This document shows positions 6,562 through 10,904 of a stretch of 10,904 nt of DNA, in pieces. Numbering within the stretch: position 1 is the first letter of the stretch; each line of letters begins with the position of its first letter. The notes below the pieces were generated by a model. It was not told the origin of the DNA and did no database searches. It saw only the letters and a program-made list of their open reading frames with translations. The DNA comes from JBBAFB01 sp041655595. GTDB taxonomy: Bacteria > Bacillota > DULZ01. The DNA lies in contig JBBAFB010000071.1 in NCBI GenBank assembly GCA_041655595.1, positions 1-10,904 on the forward strand, in the 5' to 3' direction. The position numbers and the translations under genes are program-made.

Positions 6562-7377
6562 TTGGATTTACAGTTAGCTATCATAGGGGGAGGTTCAATT
6601 GGGGAGGCACTTGTTGCAGGTGTGACCAGAAGTAAACAATACCCCCCAAATAAAATAATTGTCAGTGAGCCCCTGAAAACAAGACGTGAGCACCTGCTTG
6701 AACAGTTTTCCGTCAATGTTACAGCGGATAACAGCCTTGCAGTTCAAAGGGCTGAAATAGTTGTAATGGCTGTTAAACCTCAGTTTTATTTTTCTTCCTT
6801 ATCTCCGATGGTGGAATCCCTGACGGAAGAACATCTTTTAATTTCCGTGGCTGCCGGCATAGGAACCGGGGAAATTGAAGGATTCCTAAAAAAAGAAATA
6901 CCTATTATCAGGGTGATGACTAATACACCCCTATTAATTGGTCAAGGTGCAACAGTTCTGGCAAGGGGAAAATATGCTGTTGATAAGCATTTAGCCAAGG
7001 CCAAAAAATTATTTTTGGATTTAGGCTTAGCTATTGAGTTAGCAGAAAATGATCTAAATGCTGTTACGGCTCTCAGTGGCAGTGGCCCTGCCTACCTGTA
7101 CTTGATTTTGGAGGCCCTGATCGAAGCCGGAGTGCGAATTGGTTTAACCAGGGAGTTAAGTCGGCAATTGATGTTGCAAACTATGCTGGGTTCCGCAAAA
7201 ATGATACTGGAAACAGGTAAGCATCCGGCGGAATTAAAAGAATCCGTAACATCCCCGGGAGGCACAACGGCGGCTGCCTTAGAGCATTTGGAAGCCAAGG
7301 GGATAAGAGGTGCACTAATTCAGGCAGTTGTGAAGGCTTATGAGAGAGCTGAAGAATTGAGCTTGATGAGGGAGTGA
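6562..7377 (+). CDS. proC: Pyrroline-5-carboxylate reductase ProC
   Basis: 271 residues. It catalyses the last step of proline synthesis, reducing 1-pyrroline-5-carboxylate with NAD(P)H in the cytoplasm. The Rossmann nucleotide site is G-G-G-S-I-G (9-14). A-V-K-P-Q lies near 70-74. The C-terminal dimer/active-site region has V-T-A-L-S-G-S-G-P-A-Y (168-178) and S-P-G-G-T-T-A-A-A-L (231-240), the family signature. One block reads V-M-T-N-T-P where many homologues have M-P-N-T-P. TTG 6562 is chosen because AGGTGA (6551-6556) is five bases upstream; a GTG at 6553 is in frame but lies within that ribosome site. Thirteen bases separate it from sepF. proC between sepF and ylmG is, from memory, a common order in Clostridia. 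Confidence 0.95.
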   Translation: MDLQLAIIGGGSIGEALVAGVTRSKQYPPNKIIVSEPLKTRREHLLEQFSVNVTADNSLAVQRAEIVVMAVKPQFYFSSLSPMVESLTEEHLLISVAAGIGTGEIEGFLKKEIPIIRVMTNTPLLIGQGATVLARGKYAVDKHLAKAKKLFLDLGLAIELAENDLNAVTALSGSGPAYLYLILEALIEAGVRIGLTRELSRQLMLQTMLGSAKMILETGKHPAELKESVTSPGGTTAAALEHLEAKGIRGALIQAVVKAYERAEELSLMRE

Positions 7378-7384
7378 GTTAGTT

Positions 7385-7645
7385 ATTTTAACTTTAATTC
7401 AGTTATTGCGTGCGGCCTTGGATATTCTAACATGGTTAATCGTGGCCCGGGCATTGTTAACCTGGGTGCCAAATATCTCTTACAACCCTATTGTTAGATT
7501 TATACATGAAGTTACAGAACCGGTTATGCGTCCCATTCAAAAAATCCTTCCTCAAAACTTGGTTCCTTTTTCACCAATCGTAGCTATTTTAGTGGTAAGG
7601 TTGGTGGAGCGTCTTTTGGTGCCTTTGCTTTTTTCTTTGATGTAG
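7385..7645 (+). CDS. ylmG: YggT/YlmG family membrane protein (probable non-canonical start)
   Basis: A small integral membrane protein with two hydrophobic segments, before and after a conserved loop. The family block A-R-A-L-L-T-W-V-P-N (with N-P-I-V-R-F a few residues on), then T-E-P-V-M-R-P-I-Q, then P-F-S-P-I-V-A-I-L-V-V-R-L-V-E-R in the second helix, identifies YggT/YlmG. Relatives are linked to division-site or membrane organisation. The first ATG/GTG/TTG-type codon is TTG 7406, but it has no ribosome site and would cut the first helix short. The frame is open upstream, and AGGGAG (7369-7374) points to GTT 7382 or ATT 7385. ATT gives 86 residues, near the roughly 90 of the Bacillus protein, so it is taken as the start with low certainty. 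The gene follows the proC stop by a few bases. Confidence 0.82.
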   Translation: MLTLIQLLRAALDILTWLIVARALLTWVPNISYNPIVRFIHEVTEPVMRPIQKILPQNLVPFSPIVAILVVRLVERLLVPLLFSLM

Positions 7646-7690
7646 CGGGGTAAATATCGCATTATATTACTCTAAATGGGGGGACTTAAT

Positions 7691-8191
7691 TTGGCATTAA
7701 CACCTTTAGACTTGCAGAACAGCAAGGAATTCAGGAAAAGCACTCGGGGCTATAACCCAAAAGAAGTTGATGGCTTCTTTTCTCGGGTATTTAAGGATTA
7801 TGAAGATCTTTATAGACAAAACCTTGACCTTCAGGAAGAATTGGCAGAGGTTAGGGAAAAGCTGAATCAATATCAACTAATAGAAGATACTTTGCAAGGT
7901 ACCTTGGTTTTGGCTCAACAAACTGCGGAAGAAGTTAAAAGGAATGCGGAGGAAGCGGCCACCCTAATGATTGAAAAAACGCGGCAGCAAAGCGAAAAAA
8001 TGCTGCGAGCTGCCGAGGGTAGGGTAAATGAAGTTCGGATAGAATATGAGAGGTTAAGGCAATTGGAGCAGAACTATCATCTGCAATTGAGGACTCTCTT
8101 TCAGACTCAATTGGCTTTTCTGGATCAAAAAATGGAGGTCTTTGAAGTTGCAAAGGCCGAGGTTGCTGCAGCAATATCTGAACCAGAATAG
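7691..8191 (+). CDS. divIVA: Cell-division/polarity protein DivIVA
   Basis: A 166-residue coiled-coil protein that binds negatively curved membrane at septa and poles and recruits division or polarity partners. The N-terminal lipid-binding domain reads A-L-T-P-L-D-L-Q-N (2-10), then R-G-Y-N-P-K-E-V-D-G-F-F (19-30). Coiled coil follows at about 33-66, and a second, longer helical region covers about 75-150, including the Q-Q-T-A-E-E-V-K-R-N-A segment. Position 18 is Thr (ACT), where B. subtilis has the membrane-inserting Phe17; the neighbouring Arg is kept. TTG 7691 is the start because the protein then opens M-A-L-T-P as homologues do, with GGGGGGA (7678-7684) six bases upstream. An in-frame ATG at 7676 is itself part of that ribosome site. 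ylmH, usually between ylmG and divIVA, is missing. Confidence 0.93.
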   Translation: MALTPLDLQNSKEFRKSTRGYNPKEVDGFFSRVFKDYEDLYRQNLDLQEELAEVREKLNQYQLIEDTLQGTLVLAQQTAEEVKRNAEEAATLMIEKTRQQSEKMLRAAEGRVNEVRIEYERLRQLEQNYHLQLRTLFQTQLAFLDQKMEVFEVAKAEVAAAISEPE

Positions 8192-8199
8192 AATTCACC

Positions 8200-8227
8200 T
8201 TGAAAAGAGCAAAAACTGTGATATAAT
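8200..8227 (+). promoter_or_regulatory. SigA-type promoter of the ileS T-box transcript
   Basis: TTGAAA (8200-8205) and TATAAT (8222-8227) are 16 bp apart, with an extended -10 TG at 8219-8220. Transcription should begin near 8234, just before the T-box leader. The -35 box starts nine bases after the divIVA stop. No terminator is visible between divIVA and this point, so readthrough from divIVA into the leader is possible. Confidence 0.85.
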
Positions 8228-8254
8228 TTTTACATATTTAATACTACAAAAAAA

Positions 8255-8481
8255 ACGATGAATGGGAGAGTAAATGAGATTTATTTTTAGAGAGAGCCTG
8301 CAGGGGTGGAAAGTAGGTAAAATAACTCATTGAAAATCACCCAGGAGTAAAAGCCCCGAATACTATTGATTAGGGGTTTTCGGAGTAGTCTCCGTTAAAA
8401 ACAAGCATGAGGCTGAACTTATCTTCGGCAAATAAAGGTGGTAACGCGGGTAACCCTCGCCCTTTGGGTGTGGGTTTTTTT
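8255..8481 (+). ncRNA. T-box riboswitch (isoleucine-specific) controlling ileS
   Basis: A complete tRNA-sensing leader. Stem I has a base helix of TGGG (8263-8266) with CCCA (8340-8343), and an upper helix of AATGAG (8273-8278) with CTCATT (8326-8331). The specifier loop between them holds AGTA-like bases (8267-8272) facing GAAAATCA (8332-8339). The specifier codon is ATC (8336-8338), Ile, followed by a purine. The distal part has the AGAGAGCC element (8291-8298). Next come hairpins at 8350-8380 and 8381-8394, then one at 8412-8429. The T-box AAAGGTGGTAACGCGGG lies at 8434-8450. Its TGGT (8439-8442) pairs with a tRNA 3' end whose discriminator base is A, as in tRNA-Ile. Uncharged tRNA-Ile should stabilise the antiterminator (8434-8465) and switch ileS on. 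Confidence 0.95.
8452..8481 (+). terminator. T-box attenuator terminator upstream of ileS
   Basis: AACCCTCGCCC (8452-8462) pairs with GGGTGTGGGTT (8466-8476) around a TTT loop, with one T-T mismatch and one G-T wobble, and seven Ts follow from 8475 to 8481. The 5' arm shares bases with the antiterminator's 3' strand (8454-8465), so the two structures are mutually exclusive, as expected for a T-box. Confidence 0.92.
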
Positions 8482-8508
8482 ATTTAAAAATTTCATGAGG
8501 TGATTAAA

Positions 8509-10904
8509 ATGGAATACGACAAAACACTAAACCTACCCAAGACTGATTTTCCCATGCGGGGCAATTTACCCGCAAGGGAACCGGAAATCCTGAAGTTTTG
8601 GGAGGAAATAAATATTTATGATAAGGTGCAGCAACAAACAGAGGGAAGACAAAAGTTTGTTCTTCACGACGGGCCTCCCTATGCCAACGGAGATATTCAC
8701 CTGGGCACGGCATTGAATAAGGTATTAAAAGATATTATAGTCAAATTCTATTCTATGGCAGGTTATGATGCACCTTATGTTCCGGGCTGGGACACCCATG
8801 GGTTGCCCATTGAACAACAGGCTATTAAAAATTTGGGGTTAAAAAGGGAAGAAGTGGACCCCGTTGAATTTCGCAATAGCTGCGCTGAATATGCCATGAA
8901 ATTTGTAGCAATTCAAAGGGAGCAGTTTAAACGTTTGGGGGTTAGGGGTAAATGGGAGGATCCATATTTAACTTTAACCCATGAGTATGAGGCCAGGCAA
9001 ATTAAGGTTTTTGGAGAAATGGCCAAAAAAGGTTTTATCTATCGTGGGCTGAAGCCGGTATATTGGTGCTCTGATTGTCAAACTGCTTTGGCTGAGGCGG
9101 AAGTTGAGTACAGCGATAAAAAATCCGAATCTATTTATGTTAAATTTCCTGTAATTAATGGAAAAGGGATTATTCCTGAAGAAAACACTTTTTTTGTTAT
9201 TTGGACCACCACACCTTGGACAATACCTGCCAATGTGGCCGTCAGCTTGCATCCTGACTTTGATTACTTGTTAGTTAACACCGAACAGGGTAGATTTGTT
9301 CTTGCCAAGGACCTTTTGGACCAATTTGTTAAAATAGTAGGGCTAACGCAGCAAGAGATTATTAAGGAGTTCAAGGGCAGTGAACTGGAAAGGATTGTCT
9401 GCAGGCATCCTCTCTTTGACAGAGATTCCCTAGTGATTTTAGGTGAACACGTCACCTTAGAACAAGGCACAGGCTGTGTTCACACGGCACCGGGTCATGG
9501 AATGGACGACTATGAAGTGGGAAGGCGTTATGGCTTGCCTGTTATTTCACCTGTTAACAACAAAGGAGTTTTTACCGAGGAGGGCGGGCCTTTTGCAGGC
9601 CTTACTACAGATAAGGCTAACCATGCAGTGATTCAAGCCTTAGCTGAAAAGGGTTTTTTAGTTTATAGGGATCAGATTAAGCACCAATATCCCCACTGCT
9701 GGCGTTGCAGACATCCCATTCTTTATAGGGCCACCGAGCAGTGGTTTGCTTCCATTGAAGGGTTTAGAGCAGAAGCATTAAAGGCAATCAATAGCGTAAA
9801 ATGGATTCCCGCTTGGGGAGAAAGCCGTATTTATAATATGGTGGCTGATCGAGGTGACTGGTGTATTTCAAGGCAAAGAATTTGGGGGGTACCCATTCCC
9901 ATTTTCTATTGTGACGGTTGTCAAAAACCTGTAATTACTGATGAAACCATTGCCAATGTTGAAGAACTATTTAGGGCTTATGGTTCTAATATCTGGTTTG
10001 CTAAGGAAGCCGGGGAGTTATTGCCGGCCAACTATCAATGTCCTCATTGCGGCGGCAGTAGCTTTACCAAAGAAACAGATACTATGGATGTCTGGTTTGA
10101 TTCCGGTTCTAGTCATGCTGCAGTTCTGGAAACCTGGCCTGAGCTTACTTGGCCTGCAGATATGTATTTAGAGGGAAGCGATCAGCACAGGGGTTGGTTT
10201 AACTCTTCCTTATCAACGGCAGTTGCGACTAAGGGCAAGGCGCCATATCGTTCCGTTTTAACTCATGGTTATGTGGTGGACCAAAAGGGCAGGAAGATGT
10301 CCAAGTCTTTAGGAAATGGCATTGATCCCCTGGATATTATTAACCAAATGGGGGCGGATATTTTAAGGCTTTGGGTGGCTTCTGCGGATTATCGAAAGGA
10401 TATTGCGGCCTCCCCGGGTATTTTTAAACAAATGACAGAGGCTTATCGTAAAATCAGAAATACCAGTCGTTTTATTCTGGGCAATTTGGCTGATTTTGAG
10501 TGGGAACGAGACAGAATTCCCTACGAAAAAATGAATGAACTGGACCGTTTTACCTTATTAAAGCTTCACAAGCTTATTCAAAGGGTAACGGATGCTTACA
10601 AAAACTATGAATTTCATACTGTTTACCACAGCATTCATAACTTTTGTGCTGTGGAGATGAGTGCTTTTTATTTGGATATCTGCAAGGATCGCTTGTATGT
10701 ATTGGCGCCAAACGACCCCTCTAGAAGGGCAGCACAAACGGTGATTTATGAAACAATTAATGCTTTGGTAAGGTTGTTAGTGCCGGTGCTTGCCTACACC
10801 TCGGAAGAAATTTGGAGCTATATTCCCAAACCCAAGGGTAGCCCTATTAGCGTGCAATTAACTTCCATGCCCGTTGTTAACAAAACCTACCTCAACGAAG
10901 AACT
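8509..10904 (+). CDS. ileS: Isoleucyl-tRNA synthetase IleRS (3' end beyond window)
   Basis: A class I aminoacyl-tRNA synthetase that charges tRNA-Ile. The frame is open without interruption for 798 codons to the right edge; bacterial enzymes run about 920-930 residues, so the C-terminal zinc finger is not seen. The N-terminus leads into H-D-G-P-P-Y-A-N-G-D-I-H-L-G-T (HxGH-type motif at 64-67, with Thr in place of the last His). G-W-D-T-H-G-L-P-I-E follows. The CP1 editing domain (about 190-400) has W-T-T-T-P-W-T (232-238) and H-T-A-P-G-H-G-M-D-D (325-334). Cys pairs at 187/190, 397/400, 468/471 and 511/514 look like zinc sites. K-M-S-K-S is at 596-600, followed by the anticodon-binding helices. 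ATG 8509 has GAGGTGA (8497-8503) five bases upstream. Expression is gated by the T-box. divIVA-ileS adjacency is standard in Firmicutes. Confidence 0.97.
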   Translation, partial: MEYDKTLNLPKTDFPMRGNLPAREPEILKFWEEINIYDKVQQQTEGRQKFVLHDGPPYANGDIHLGTALNKVLKDIIVKFYSMAGYDAPYVPGWDTHGLPIEQQAIKNLGLKREEVDPVEFRNSCAEYAMKFVAIQREQFKRLGVRGKWEDPYLTLTHEYEARQIKVFGEMAKKGFIYRGLKPVYWCSDCQTALAEAEVEYSDKKSESIYVKFPVINGKGIIPEENTFFVIWTTTPWTIPANVAVSLHPDFDYLLVNTEQGRFVLAKDLLDQFVKIVGLTQQEIIKEFKGSELERIVCRHPLFDRDSLVILGEHVTLEQGTGCVHTAPGHGMDDYEVGRRYGLPVISPVNNKGVFTEEGGPFAGLTTDKANHAVIQALAEKGFLVYRDQIKHQYPHCWRCRHPILYRATEQWFASIEGFRAEALKAINSVKWIPAWGESRIYNMVADRGDWCISRQRIWGVPIPIFYCDGCQKPVITDETIANVEELFRAYGSNIWFAKEAGELLPANYQCPHCGGSSFTKETDTMDVWFDSGSSHAAVLETWPELTWPADMYLEGSDQHRGWFNSSLSTAVATKGKAPYRSVLTHGYVVDQKGRKMSKSLGNGIDPLDIINQMGADILRLWVASADYRKDIAASPGIFKQMTEAYRKIRNTSRFILGNLADFEWERDRIPYEKMNELDRFTLLKLHKLIQRVTDAYKNYEFHTVYHSIHNFCAVEMSAFYLDICKDRLYVLAPNDPSRRAAQTVIYETINALVRLLVPVLAYTSEEIWSYIPKPKGSPISVQLTSMPVVNKTYLNEE

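Noticed and set aside
7646..7675. Promoter for divIVA using TATATT (7663-7668)
   Set aside because: The only -35-like match (TTGATG, 7637-7642) is 20 bp away, too far for a usual promoter; cotranscription with ylmG is simpler.
7676..7690. ATG 7676 as the divIVA start
   Set aside because: The ATG is fused to the G-rich ribosome site that serves TTG 7691, and the extra residues M-G-G-L-N are not family-like, whereas A-L-T-P is.
9941..10171. 76-codon plus-strand frame inside ileS
   Set aside because: It is out of frame with ileS, which reads through this stretch without interruption and with conserved motifs.
1..10904. Mobile element, prophage, CRISPR array or defence system
   Set aside because: There are no transposase, integrase, cas or restriction genes, no repeat arrays and no flanking inverted repeats; all genes are housekeeping types on one strand.

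Overview
The window comes from a low-GC, strictly anaerobic, Gram-positive bacterium. It is best placed in Clostridia, with a Peptococcaceae or Desulfotomaculum-like lineage my preferred guess. The evidence is the ylm/divIVA division cluster typical of Firmicutes, an oxygen-sensitive class III ribonucleotide reductase, a YlmC/YmxH sporulation-type protein, an ileS T-box leader, and strong Shine-Dalgarno sites paired with frequent TTG starts. All genes are on the + strand. I saw no mobile element, CRISPR array, tRNA or rRNA.

Layout: (1) The end of a ylmC-like gene (cut by the left edge) closes with a rho-independent terminator. (2) An nrdR-nrdD-nrdG operon (426-3422) has its own consensus promoter, two NrdR boxes in tandem over that promoter and its start site, and a strong terminator. 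(3) The ylm cluster then resumes: pgeF/ylmD, a one-TM HlyD-like adaptor protein, ylmE (YggS family), sepF, proC, ylmG (YggT family) and divIVA. (4) A consensus promoter, a complete isoleucine-type T-box leader with its attenuator, and ileS, which runs off the right edge after 798 codons.

The two blocks do different jobs. nrdRDG makes dNTPs without oxygen: NrdG installs the glycyl radical on NrdD, and NrdR is expected to shut the operon off through the boxes. The ylm block encodes division and membrane-organising proteins (SepF anchoring FtsZ, DivIVA sensing curvature, YlmG) together with small-molecule housekeeping enzymes (PLP homeostasis, proline synthesis, a laccase-domain nucleoside enzyme). 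ileS is controlled separately by tRNA-Ile charging.

Most of the window is conventional. The points worth a second look are: the well-formed tandem NrdR operator; the nrd operon sitting between ylmC and ylmD; a hairpin-less HlyD-like protein with no pump beside it; DivIVA with Thr where the B. subtilis membrane-inserting Phe lies; a ylmG that seems to lack a canonical start codon; the absence of ylmH; and an IleRS with HLGT in place of HIGH. I found no clearly novel multigene system.
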